Below are positions 28,622 to 36,392 of a stretch of DNA of 60,150 nt, one piece after another. Origin of the DNA: Acetobacteraceae bacterium (GTDB lineage Bacteria; Pseudomonadota; Alphaproteobacteria; Zavarziniales; Zavarziniaceae); contig CANCOY010000006.1 in NCBI GenBank assembly GCA_947379865.1, positions 1 through 60,150 of the forward strand, written 5' to 3'. Both the position numbers and the translations under genes were made by a program. The notes beneath the pieces were generated by a model, which saw only the letters and a program-made list of their open reading frames with translations, was not told the origin of the DNA and searched no databases. Position 1 is the stretch's first letter. Each line of letters opens with the position of its first letter.

Positions 28622-30019
28622 CTAAGAAACCGTGATGTTCTGATGCCCGATCTCGTCTTGAGAGATGCCGGGCATCTTCACCGGCAGGGTAACCCGCGCC
28701 ACGGTGCCGCGACCGGCCATGCTCTCGAAGACAAGGGTGCCGCCAAGAAGCCGCAAAAGGTTCTTCACCAGGGCAATGCCAAGGCCGGTTCCCGGGCGGT
28801 CCGTGGCCTCGCCACGGCCGAATCGCCGGAAAGGCTCGCCCAGATGGGGAAGGTTGGCCGCCTCAATGCCGATGCCCTCGTCCCAGACTTCGATCAGCAC
28901 GGAATCGCCAGTGCGGGCCATGCGCACCCCCGCGCGCTTGCCTGCAGCGGTATAGGTGATCGCATTGGAGACAAGGTTCTGCAGCACCTGTTCCAGGGCG
29001 CGGCGGTCGACCATGATGGTGCCTGCCGTGCCATGCGGTGTGCCCAACAGGGTAACGCCCTCTGCCGCCGCCCTCTCGGACAGGCGGGAAACCGTATCCA
29101 TGACAAGGTCATCGAGATCCACCAGCTCAGGTTTCAAGGCAAAGCCACCCGCATCAATGCGGGCGATGTCGAGGATGTCGTTGACGAGGTCCAGCAGGAA
29201 GGCGCCGCTCTCGCGGATGTGCTCGGCATAATCCCGGTACCTTGCCCAGGCCTCGGGACCACCAAGCATTTCTCCGGCGATGACCTCTGAATAGCCGATG
29301 ACGACGTTGAGGGGGGTTCTTAGATCGTGGCTCATCCGCGCCAGGAAGTCCGACTTGGCCCGGTTGGCCTGCTCGGCAACCTGGCGGGCAAGGGTGGCTT
29401 CCCGGGCGGCGACCTGCAGGTTCCGGCCGATCTCGCCGATCAGCAGCAACAGGGCCGCAAGGCTCAGGAACGCGTTGATATGCAGTTCGCGGCCAAGCCG
29501 TGCCACGCTCCCGCCGTCTGCACCCCAGGCAAGCCATGCCAGCGCAACCAGGGCAAAGCCGGCATAGAGCAGCCAGGCCATGCGGCGCCGTGCGGCAAAC
29601 GGCATGACCAGGCCACCAAAGGCGATCACCGCTGGCAACCACATCAGGAAGGTAATCGACAGGATTATACCATTGCCACCGGCTGCAAGCTTTGCGGCAA
29701 AGCTGCCGAGAATATAAAGCGCCAGCAAATAGGACATGACCCGCCAGGTCGCCAGGCGGCGCGGGCCGGTTTTGCGCAGGGTGATGAGGGCGACGCACAG
29801 CAGGGCAGCGCCCAAAATCGGATCGGCGATGCGCTCAAAGAGGGTCTGGTTCGCCCTGACCTCTGGCAACAGCTGAAAACCTATACAGGCCAAAGCCGCA
29901 ATCAGCCCGGCGAAGGGAACCACCGAGTCAAAGTGCCACCGCCGCCCGGCCTCAGGCAAAGGAAGGCTGCCGCCATTGCCTTCCTCCGTTGCCGGCCAGA
30001 TCTCACTCCCATTTGCCAT
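28622..30019 (-). CDS. Membrane histidine kinase, array copy 2
   Basis: The 465-residue protein has the same architecture as copy 1: six membrane helices, linker, HisKA and HATPase. H box FLARMSHDLRTPLNVVIGYSEVI is intact, as are the N box (VLQNLVSNAITYTA), G1 (WDEGIGI), F box (EPFRRFG) and G2 (PGTGLGIAL). The sensor region keeps KLAAGGNGI before helix 4 and WLPAVIAFGG within it. The frame is open far upstream to 30574, but that part is a shadow of copy 3. ATG 30019 starts at the equivalent point to copy 1. The C-terminus is longer than in its siblings (an extra 20 or so polar residues). It lies 76 bases after copy 3. Confidence 0.87.
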   Translation of the reverse strand: MANGSEIWPATEEGNGGSLPLPEAGRRWHFDSVVPFAGLIAALACIGFQLLPEVRANQTLFERIADPILGAALLCVALITLRKTGPRRLATWRVMSYLLALYILGSFAAKLAAGGNGIILSITFLMWLPAVIAFGGLVMPFAARRRMAWLLYAGFALVALAWLAWGADGGSVARLGRELHINAFLSLAALLLLIGEIGRNLQVAAREATLARQVAEQANRAKSDFLARMSHDLRTPLNVVIGYSEVIAGEMLGGPEAWARYRDYAEHIRESGAFLLDLVNDILDIARIDAGGFALKPELVDLDDLVMDTVSRLSERAAAEGVTLLGTPHGTAGTIMVDRRALEQVLQNLVSNAITYTAAGKRAGVRMARTGDSVLIEVWDEGIGIEAANLPHLGEPFRRFGRGEATDRPGTGLGIALVKNLLRLLGGTLVFESMAGRGTVARVTLPVKMPGISQDEIGHQNITVS

Positions 30020-30095
30020 GATGTTTTCCGGAACCAGAGAGATTGTGCTGTGACCGTCGCGTGGACCTGAAAGCGGGGTTGCGCAGGCACCGGGC

Positions 30096-31466
30096 CTAGC
30101 TGGTGGCAGGGCCCGTTGGCCGGGCAGGCAGGGTGACACATGCCGTGGTGCCAAGGCCCACGGCACTCTCGAAGCGCAGGGTGCCACCATGCAGACGCAC
30201 GAGGTTCTGTACGATGGCAATGCCAAGGCCTGTACCGGGGCGGTCGGCGACATCGGCGCGGCCAATCCGCCGGAAGGGCTCGCCCAGATGCGGGATCTCG
30301 GTCGCGTCAATGCCAACACCCTCGTCCCAGACCTCGATCGAGACGCTTTCCCTGCTGCGGGACAGGCGGACGCCGGCGCGATTGCCGGCGGGCGTGAACT
30401 TGACGGCATTCGACAGCAGGTTCTGGAGGATCTGTTCCAGGGCGCGCCGGTCGGCCATGATGATGCCAGCCGCCCCATCACATGTTTCGACCATGGTAAC
30501 ACCGTCGCGGGCGGCGATCTGGGACAGGCGGGAAACGGTTTCCGCCACCACGGCGCCCACATCCACCGGTTCAAGCTTCAATGTGAAGCCGCCCGATTCA
30601 ATGCGTGCGATGTCGAGGATGTCGTTGACGATGGCCAGCAGGAACTGGCCGCTGTTGCGAATGTCATTGGCATAGTCACGGTAGCGTGGCCAGGCTTCGC
30701 GGCCGCCAAGCACTTCCCCGGTGATGACTTCAGAATAGCCGATGACCACATTGAGGGGGGTGCGCAGATCGTGACTCATCCGCGCCAGAAATTCTGATTT
30801 CGCCAGATTGGCCCGCTCGGCTGCCTCGCGGGCGAGGGTGGCTTCCTTCACGGCGGAGTCGAGACTGCTGGCGATCTCGCCCAGCAGCAGCAACAGGGCC
30901 GCCAGGCTGAGAAATGCGGTGATCTGTATCTCCTGGGTCAGGTGGGACAGTTCCCCACCATCTGCCCCCAGAAAAACCCAGACGAGGGTGGCCGCCCCGA
31001 AGGCCCCATAGATCGACCACGACAGCCGACGCAGGATGGTGAAGGGAATGATCAGGCCACCAAAGGCGATGACGGCGGGAAGCCACATCACATAGATGTT
31101 CGAGATGATGGTGTTCTCGCCGCCGTCAGCCAGTTTGGCGGCAAAGGCGAGGATGACGTAGATCGCAATGAACGCGAAAAGAGGCCGGCCGGCCTTCTGA
31201 CGATCCCGGCCGGGCCTGATCAGGCCAGCCACGCTGTACCAGATGATGGCAAGGCCAAGGAAGGGCAAAGCGTAAATCTCTGGCGTGGTCAGATGCAGAC
31301 GCAGGCTGGGGATGATCTGGAAAATGGCGATGGCAAGGCCGGTGATGAAGCCCACCGTCGCGACAATCACCTCGGAGTGCTTGCGTTCCGGGCGCACGGG
31401 CGGGGTCTGCGGTCGCCTGTGGTGAACCGATACATCGCGTTGCAGCGCGTCGTCGCTTGTGGTCAT
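30096..31466 (-). CDS. Membrane histidine kinase, array copy 3
   Basis: The 456-residue kinase has six N-terminal membrane helices, then HisKA and HATPase. The H box (MSHDLRTPLNVVIGYSEVI), N box (ILQNLLSNAVKFTP), G1 (WDEGVGI), F box and G2 (PGTGLGIAI) are all complete. The sensor carries KLADGGENTI before helix 4 and WLPAVIAFGGLIIPF in it. It is closest to copies 1 and 2. ATG 31466 gives a 40-residue basic, Pro-rich cytoplasmic lead before helix 1. The leader upstream of the ATG shares CAGGCTCTGGG with the leader of copy 1. It lies 83 bases downstream of copy 4. Confidence 0.87.
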   Translation of the reverse strand: MTTSDDALQRDVSVHHRRPQTPPVRPERKHSEVIVATVGFITGLAIAIFQIIPSLRLHLTTPEIYALPFLGLAIIWYSVAGLIRPGRDRQKAGRPLFAFIAIYVILAFAAKLADGGENTIISNIYVMWLPAVIAFGGLIIPFTILRRLSWSIYGAFGAATLVWVFLGADGGELSHLTQEIQITAFLSLAALLLLLGEIASSLDSAVKEATLAREAAERANLAKSEFLARMSHDLRTPLNVVIGYSEVITGEVLGGREAWPRYRDYANDIRNSGQFLLAIVNDILDIARIESGGFTLKLEPVDVGAVVAETVSRLSQIAARDGVTMVETCDGAAGIIMADRRALEQILQNLLSNAVKFTPAGNRAGVRLSRSRESVSIEVWDEGVGIDATEIPHLGEPFRRIGRADVADRPGTGLGIAIVQNLVRLHGGTLRFESAVGLGTTACVTLPARPTGPATS

Positions 31467-31549
31467 GGCCAGAACACCCAGAGCCTGAACAATCCACAAG
31501 CATGCTCAGCAAAGAGCTAATAAATTGTGATCACGGGGATCTGCCCGGC

Positions 31550-32956
31550 CTAGGCAAGCGTCGCGTCCTCCCGGGTCGGGGTTACCGGCAGGGTCACCTG
31601 CACGGAGGTGCCAGTGCCCAAGGTGCCGTCAAAGACGAGCGTGCCGCCGTGGAGGGCAACAAGACTTCTGGCAAGGCCAAGACTGAGGCCGAGGGAAGGC
31701 CGTGCGGCCATGGTCGAGCGCCTTGTGGCGTTGAAAGGCCCGTCTGGCTGGGGCACGTCAGCAGGGTCGATGCCGATGCCAGTGTCCCATATGGTGAGGG
31801 TGACGGTCGTCTTCGTGCCTGTCAGGCGCACCCCGGCATCATTGCCCGCGGGTGTGAACTTCACGGCATTGGAGAGCAGGATATCAAGGATCTTTCTGAG
31901 GGCGCGGGGGTCGGCCATGATGATGTCCGTTTCCCGGGCCACGTCATTGATCAGGCTGACGCCATTGCGCGTGGCGGCCTCGTGCAGGCTGGCGACGCTT
32001 TCCTCCACCAGCACGCCGGGATCCACCGGCCTGAACGCAAGCATCAGGGTACCGGCCTCGATCCGCGCACTGTCCAGCAGGTCATTGACCCTGCTGAGCA
32101 GGAGCGTCCCACTCTGTGCGATCTCGCCAGCGTAATCGCGATAGCGCGGCCATGCCTCGTAACCGCCCAGGACCTCGTTCCTGATCGCTTCGGCAAAGTC
32201 GATGATCAGCTTCAGTGCTGGCCTCAGGTCCTCGCTCATCCGTGCGAGGAACCGGGTCTTGGTCTGGTTGGCGTATTCTGCCACCCCCTTTGCGGCCTCC
32301 TGTTCCGAGGTCGCAAGGGTGGCGCGGATGGCGATTTCCCGGACGAGCAACAGCATGGCAACAAGGCTTAGAAACCCGGTCATCAGGCTTTGCAACATGA
32401 CCGGCGTCACGCCCGCCATATCCTGGCCAAAGGCGAGCCAGCTGCCGGTGGCGAGGGCAAAGGCCGCCAGCACGCACCATGTCACCCCCAGCACGACGGC
32501 ATGAGGGATGATCAGGCAGCCAAAGGCGGCAAGGGCAGGGACCCACATCATATAGGTCGTCGCCAGTTGTATGTTGTCGCCCCCCGCCGCCAGCTTGGCG
32601 CAGAAGCCGATAACGACGAAAATCTCGCCGGCGGCAAACAGGGCGATCGCCTCAAGGTGCGGGATTTTGCTGGGGCTGAGCAGGGTGCGCAGGCTGAGGG
32701 CAAGAACAAAGGCGCCAAGAACCGGCGCCGCGTAAGTCTCAACCGGTGTCAGGTTGACGCGCAGCGGCGCGTAGGTCTGGGACAGGACAAAGGCCAGAGC
32801 CGTGGCAAAACCGGCGGTTGCCAGCAGCAGATCCGTGCCACGCCCGGCCCGTGCCGCCCGGGCGGCCGTCAATTGAGGCGTCATGGGCTGATCTGGATCA
32901 CGTACACGCGTCATGGCTGAAACATCCGGAGACTTTGAGGGCGGCCAGTCAAACAT
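31550..32956 (-). CDS. Degenerate histidine kinase (probable pseudokinase), array copy 4
   Basis: The frame is full length (about 468 residues from ATG 32956, or 454 from ATG 32914), without stops or frameshifts. The six-helix sensor resembles copy 5 closely (KLAAGGDNI, TTYMMWVPALAAFG). The catalytic part is decayed at defined positions. The phosphoacceptor His is Glu (MSEDLRPAL for MSHDLRTPL; codon GAG at 32233-32231). The N box reads LRKILDILLSNAVKF, so its Glu and first Asn are lost. G2 reads RPSLGLSLGL instead of RPGTGLGIAI. G1 (WDTGIGI) and the PF of the F box remain. Autophosphorylation by itself is therefore unlikely, though ATP or signal binding, or heterodimerisation with neighbours, remains possible. 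ATG 32956 has AGG six bases upstream. Confidence 0.85.
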   Translation of the reverse strand: MFDWPPSKSPDVSAMTRVRDPDQPMTPQLTAARAARAGRGTDLLLATAGFATALAFVLSQTYAPLRVNLTPVETYAAPVLGAFVLALSLRTLLSPSKIPHLEAIALFAAGEIFVVIGFCAKLAAGGDNIQLATTYMMWVPALAAFGCLIIPHAVVLGVTWCVLAAFALATGSWLAFGQDMAGVTPVMLQSLMTGFLSLVAMLLLVREIAIRATLATSEQEAAKGVAEYANQTKTRFLARMSEDLRPALKLIIDFAEAIRNEVLGGYEAWPRYRDYAGEIAQSGTLLLSRVNDLLDSARIEAGTLMLAFRPVDPGVLVEESVASLHEAATRNGVSLINDVARETDIIMADPRALRKILDILLSNAVKFTPAGNDAGVRLTGTKTTVTLTIWDTGIGIDPADVPQPDGPFNATRRSTMAARPSLGLSLGLARSLVALHGGTLVFDGTLGTGTSVQVTLPVTPTREDATLA

Positions 32957-32977
32957 GAACAGCCTGAGGAAAGGTGT
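32945..32977 (-). repeat. Duplicated 33-bp leader element, copy at histidine kinase 4
   Basis: This segment, over the start region of copy 4, matches 34615-34647 before copy 5 at 28 of 33 positions. It runs from ACACCTTTC to GTTTGACTGG on the minus strand. It shows that the duplicated kinase unit included its 5' leader. Confidence 0.7.
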
Positions 32978-32988
32978 GCACGTCACCC

Positions 32989-33126
32989 TTAATGTTGCTT
33001 TGGGGTCTGGGTGGGTGCCAAGGGCAGAGTCACCTGCGCCGTGGTCCCGACCCCGATGCGGCGGAAGGGTTCACCCAGATGGGGGATTTCGCTTTCGTCT
33101 ATGCCCTTTTCCTCAGCCGCTGCCAT
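32989..33126 (-). pseudogene. Remnant of a sixth histidine kinase (C-terminal HATPase fragment with internal deletion)
   Basis: A 45-codon frame reads G-I-D-E-S-E-I-P-H-L-G-E-P-F-R-R-I-G joined directly to V-G-T-T-A-Q-V-T-L-P. In the intact neighbours these two segments flank about 34 residues containing the G2 loop and last helix (for example FRRIG-RADVAEKPGTGLG ... AVG-VGTTAHVVLP in copy 1). The fragment therefore comes from a paralogue that lost its N-terminal region and suffered an in-frame internal deletion, probably at the short G-V-G repeat. Nothing like an H box or sensor domain is seen upstream before the copy 5 stop at 33204. It ends with TAA at 32989. Confidence 0.8.
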
Positions 33127-33203
33127 GGCTGCGATACCCCGACACCAAGAGAGAGGGCAAGATGTTCCCCATTGCCTGAGAACCCTGTTGGGGTGGAAGC
33201 CTG

Positions 33204-34586
33204 TCAGGCCCGCGACCCTCCCAGGGGCTGGACGGCGGCGGTATCGGGGGGAGAAATTGGCAGGGTTACAATGGCCGTGGTTCCCTCCCCGACGGCACTT
33301 TCGAAGCTGAGCGTGCCGCCATGCAGGGCAACAAGGTTCTTGATGATGGCGATGCCAAGGCCGGTGCCCGGTCGTTCGGCCACATCGGCGCGCCCGATCC
33401 GGTGGAACGGCTCGCCCAGATGGGGGATTTCCTCGGCAGCAATGCCGATGCCATTGTCCCATACGGTAATGGTAAGGGTTTCTTCACCACGTAACAGGCG
33501 CACGCCAGCGCTGTTGCCGGCAGGCGTGAACTTCACGGCGTTCGACAGCAGGTTCTGCAGGATCTGCTCAAGGGCGCAGCGGTCGGCCAGGATGGTGCCG
33601 GCCTCCCCCGTGCTTTCGTCAAGCAGGGTGACGCCGTCGCGCGCGGCCTGCTGGCGCAGGCGCGTGACGGCATGGCCCACCAGGGCATCAATCGCCACCG
33701 GCTCTGGCTCAAGCGTCAGGCCGCCCGCCTCGATCCGTGCGATGTCGAGCAGGTCGTTGACCATGGCCAGCAGGAATTCGCCGCTCTGGACAATGTCACC
33801 GGCATAGTCCCGGTATTTCGGCCAGGACTCATAGCCACCCAGAACCTCGGACTTGATGACATCGGCAAAGCCGATGACGGCGTTCAGCGGGGTGCGCAGA
33901 TCGTGGCTCATCCGCGCCAGAAACTCTGTCTTGGCCTGGTTGGCCTGGTCAGCCGCCGCCTGGGTCTCTGTCAGGTCCCGGGTGACATTGGCGAAGCGGA
34001 CACCCACCTCCCTGACCGCCACGATCGTGGCAATCAGACTTAAGAAGCCGGTCATCAGGGATTGCACGACCACGGGCGTTGCTCCGCCCGGGTCCGGGCT
34101 GAACCCCAGCCACACCCCTGTTGCAAGGGCAAAGGCCAGCAACAGGCACCAGCTCAGCCGCACCACGGTGGCAAAGGGAACCACCAGGCCGCCAAAGACC
34201 GTCAGGACAGGCACCCACATCATATAGGTGGTGGCCAGCAGCACATTGTCGCCCCCTGCTGCCAGCTTGGCACAAAAGCCGAGGAGGATGAAAAGATCGC
34301 CCGCGGCAAAGATGATGATTCCCTGGAGGTGCTTTAACCTCTTTGGGTTGAGCAGCACACTTAGGCTAAGCGCCAGAACGAAGGCGCCAAGTACTGGTGC
34401 CAGTATCATTTCAAGTGGCGTCAGATGCGCCCTCAGGGGCGGATAGGTCTGGGACACGATCAGGGCAAGGCCGGCGGCAAACCCTGCGACGGTAAGAATT
34501 AAATCTGTTTCTCGTCCGCTGACCACCGGGCGGGCAGTGTGACCCTCGGCACTGTCTGACGGATGAAGCTCGCTTGAAGGGGGCAT
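33204..34586 (-). CDS. Membrane histidine kinase, array copy 5
   Basis: The 460-residue kinase (from ATG 34586) has six membrane helices at residues 28-195, HisKA with H228 in FLARMSHDLRTPLNAVIGFADVI, and a HATPase domain with intact N box (ILQNLLSNAVKFTP), G1 (WDNGIGI), F box (EPFHRIG) and G2 (PGTGLGIAI). Its sensor pairs with copy 4 (SQTYPPLRAHLTP, KLAAGGDNV, TTYMMWVPVLTVFGG). The frame is open to TTG 34628, but neither start has a clear ribosome site. It is the first kinase gene in reading direction, about 80 bases after the xerC stop, and could be read through from fsa-DUF484-xerC. Confidence 0.86.
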   Translation of the reverse strand: MPPSSELHPSDSAEGHTARPVVSGRETDLILTVAGFAAGLALIVSQTYPPLRAHLTPLEMILAPVLGAFVLALSLSVLLNPKRLKHLQGIIIFAAGDLFILLGFCAKLAAGGDNVLLATTYMMWVPVLTVFGGLVVPFATVVRLSWCLLLAFALATGVWLGFSPDPGGATPVVVQSLMTGFLSLIATIVAVREVGVRFANVTRDLTETQAAADQANQAKTEFLARMSHDLRTPLNAVIGFADVIKSEVLGGYESWPKYRDYAGDIVQSGEFLLAMVNDLLDIARIEAGGLTLEPEPVAIDALVGHAVTRLRQQAARDGVTLLDESTGEAGTILADRCALEQILQNLLSNAVKFTPAGNSAGVRLLRGEETLTITVWDNGIGIAAEEIPHLGEPFHRIGRADVAERPGTGLGIAIIKNLVALHGGTLSFESAVGEGTTAIVTLPISPPDTAAVQPLGGSRA

Positions 34587-34614
34587 GGCTGCTGGATCCC
34601 GAACACGTGGGACA

Positions 34615-34647
34615 CCAGTCAAACACAAACTGCCTAATGAAAGGTGT
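34615..34647 (-). repeat. Duplicated 33-bp leader element, copy at histidine kinase 5
   Basis: It matches 32945-32977 at 28 of 33 positions and lies between the xerC stop and the copy 5 coding region. The equivalent of the copy 4 ATG is a GTG here, in a different frame from the kinase, so the start of copy 5 has shifted since the duplication. Confidence 0.7.
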
Positions 34648-34670
34648 TCAGGCCGCGCTGAATTTTGCCT

Positions 34671-35639
34671 CTAGCCCCGGGCGCGGGGGTGGGCCTCGTC
34701 ATAGAGACGGGTGAGACGCTCGGCATCCACCTCGGTATAGCGCTGGGTGGTGGAGAGGCTGGCGTGGCCCAGCAGTTCCTGGATCGTCCTGAGGTCGCCA
34801 CCGGCGCCCAGCAGATGGGTGGCAAAGGAATGGCGCAAAGCGTGGGGCGTGGCGCTTTCCGGCAGGCCCAGGGCGCCCCTCAGGCGCACCATGGCAAGCT
34901 GGATCAGGCGCGGGCTGAGGCGGCCGCCGCGCGCGCCCAGAAACAGGGGGTCGTTGGCGCCCGTGCGATAGGGCAACAGGGCAAGATAACTGTCGATTGC
35001 CTGGCGCACGGCGGGCAGCACGGGCACCAGCCGGTCCTTGTTGCCCTTGCCGCGCACCATCATGGATTCACCCCGGGGTGCCTGATGGCGATCAAGCGCT
35101 ACCGCCTCGCCAATGCGCAGGCCACAGCCATAGAGCAGGCTGAGCACCGCCACATCGCGCGCGGCGATCCAGGGCTCGTCCGTGAAGTCGCCCACGCTGT
35201 CGACGGCGTTCAGGGCCTCTGCCGCTGCCAGGGGCCGGGGCTGGCCCTGCGGCACCTTGGGCGTGCGCACCTGGGCGATGCGGGCATTGGCGGCCAGGCC
35301 ATGGCGTTCGAGATAGCGAAAGAAGGTGCGCACCGCCGACAGGGCGCGGGCGGCAGAGGCAGCGATCAGGCCGTCGCCCCGGCGCCGCGCCAGCCAGGCC
35401 CGGAAATCCTGGGTGCCAAGGCCAGACAGGGCCGCCAGATCGGGCGGCGCCCCCAGATGGTCCGTAAGGAAAGCAAAGAAGGCGATCAGGTCGCGGCCAT
35501 AGGCTGCCACCGTATGCGCCGAGGCGCGCTTTTCAGCCGCCAGATGACGCTCGAAACGGTCGAGTGCCGCCGCCGCATCGGGCGCTGCGAGGGCACGGGC
35601 GCCCAGCGATGCGCCCGGTGATGTGGGCTGCGCGCTCAG
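34671..35639 (-). CDS. xerC: Tyrosine recombinase XerC
   Basis: The enzyme resolves chromosome dimers at dif together with XerD. The C-terminal catalytic domain shows all six residues: Arg in GCGLRIGEA, Lys in GKGNKDR, H-x-x-R in HALRHSFATHLL, His in LGHAS and Tyr in TTQRYTEVD. The N-terminal core-binding domain continues upstream of the first standard start (GTG 35510) with clear homology (ALDRFERHLAAEKRASAHT before VAAYGRDLIAFF), so the GTG would delete a conserved helix. No ATG, GTG or TTG occurs in frame there. A CTG at 35639 overlaps the stop of the upstream DUF484 gene (CTGA) and gives 322 residues, a normal XerC length. That start is an inference. Confidence 0.87.
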   Translation of the reverse strand: MSAQPTSPGASLGARALAAPDAAAALDRFERHLAAEKRASAHTVAAYGRDLIAFFAFLTDHLGAPPDLAALSGLGTQDFRAWLARRRGDGLIAASAARALSAVRTFFRYLERHGLAANARIAQVRTPKVPQGQPRPLAAAEALNAVDSVGDFTDEPWIAARDVAVLSLLYGCGLRIGEAVALDRHQAPRGESMMVRGKGNKDRLVPVLPAVRQAIDSYLALLPYRTGANDPLFLGARGGRLSPRLIQLAMVRLRGALGLPESATPHALRHSFATHLLGAGGDLRTIQELLGHASLSTTQRYTEVDAERLTRLYDEAHPRARG

Positions 35640-36388
35640 CCGGGCAGGTCCAGCCAGGCGCGGATCAACCGCTCCAGCGTGGCGGCAAGGAACGAGAGCA
35701 GTTCGCTGCCCTGGCCATCATGGAACTTGTGCGGTTCGCGCGCGCCCAGCGCCAGACAGCCCCGGGGCGCAAGGGTGGAGAATTCGAGGCGGATCAGGGC
35801 GTCTGACCGCACAAGGCCGGCCGCCGGGCCAAAGATCGCAATGTCGCCCTCGATATCATCACGCAACCGCGCCTGCTGGCCCGGACCCATCAGGCGGTCG
35901 AGGGTGCCGGGCGCAATCACATAGACGCCGGGGGTGGCCAGCACCGCGCGCTGTTCCTCGTCCCGCTCGACACACAGGGTGACCACGTCCACATCAAGCG
36001 CCGTGGCGAGGTCGGAGGTGACGATGTGGATGAGATGCTCAAACGTGGTGGCGTCGAGCATGGCCAGCACACAGGCGTGTACCATCTGCTGGGCGGCCAT
36101 ATTGGCGCGGGCCGCCCCCACCAGCTCACGCTGGTAATGGTGCAGGCGGCCGTTTTCGCCACGCACGCGCTCCAGCATGAAGCGCTGCATGTCCACCACA
36201 TTCTCGCCCGAGCGGCCCTCTGGCGGCACCAGTTCCACCAGCACGTCGACATTGTCGGCCAGGAACTCAGGATGTTCCAGCAGATAGTCGCGCACCTGGC
36301 GTGCCGCCTCGCCACCGCGCGACAGCAGCTCGCGGCGGCGCTCGGCCTCCTGGTGTTCGGCCTGGGCTATGGGGTCCGAACTGCTCAT
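35636..36388 (-). CDS. DUF484 family protein
   Basis: The 250-residue protein has the DUF484 plan. An N-terminal helix contains VRDYLLEHPEFLADNVDVL. Next come a coiled segment (MQRFMLERVRGENGRL) and a GAF-like domain (about 90-240), with VVTLCVERDEEQR and a late LRLEFS-type strand. Its biochemical function is not established, but the family is repeatedly found next to xerC, as here, where its TGA overlaps the probable xerC start. It begins four bases after the stop of the aldolase gene, so fsa, this gene and xerC form one transcription unit. Confidence 0.85.
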   Translation of the reverse strand: MSSSDPIAQAEHQEAERRRELLSRGGEAARQVRDYLLEHPEFLADNVDVLVELVPPEGRSGENVVDMQRFMLERVRGENGRLHHYQRELVGAARANMAAQQMVHACVLAMLDATTFEHLIHIVTSDLATALDVDVVTLCVERDEEQRAVLATPGVYVIAPGTLDRLMGPGQQARLRDDIEGDIAIFGPAAGLVRSDALIRLEFSTLAPRGCLALGAREPHKFHDGQGSELLSFLAATLERLIRAWLDLPG

Positions 36389-36392
36389 GCCA

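Noticed and set aside
30020..30574. N-terminal extension of kinase copy 2 to a 650-residue protein
   Set aside because: The extra part is copy 3 read in the wrong frame. The aligned starts of copies 1 and 2 support ATG 30019.
34411..34626. A 71-codon minus-strand frame starting MFDW at the GTG equivalent to the copy 4 start
   Set aside because: It is out of frame with kinase copy 5 and overlaps it completely. It is better explained as the shifted relic of the duplicated leader.
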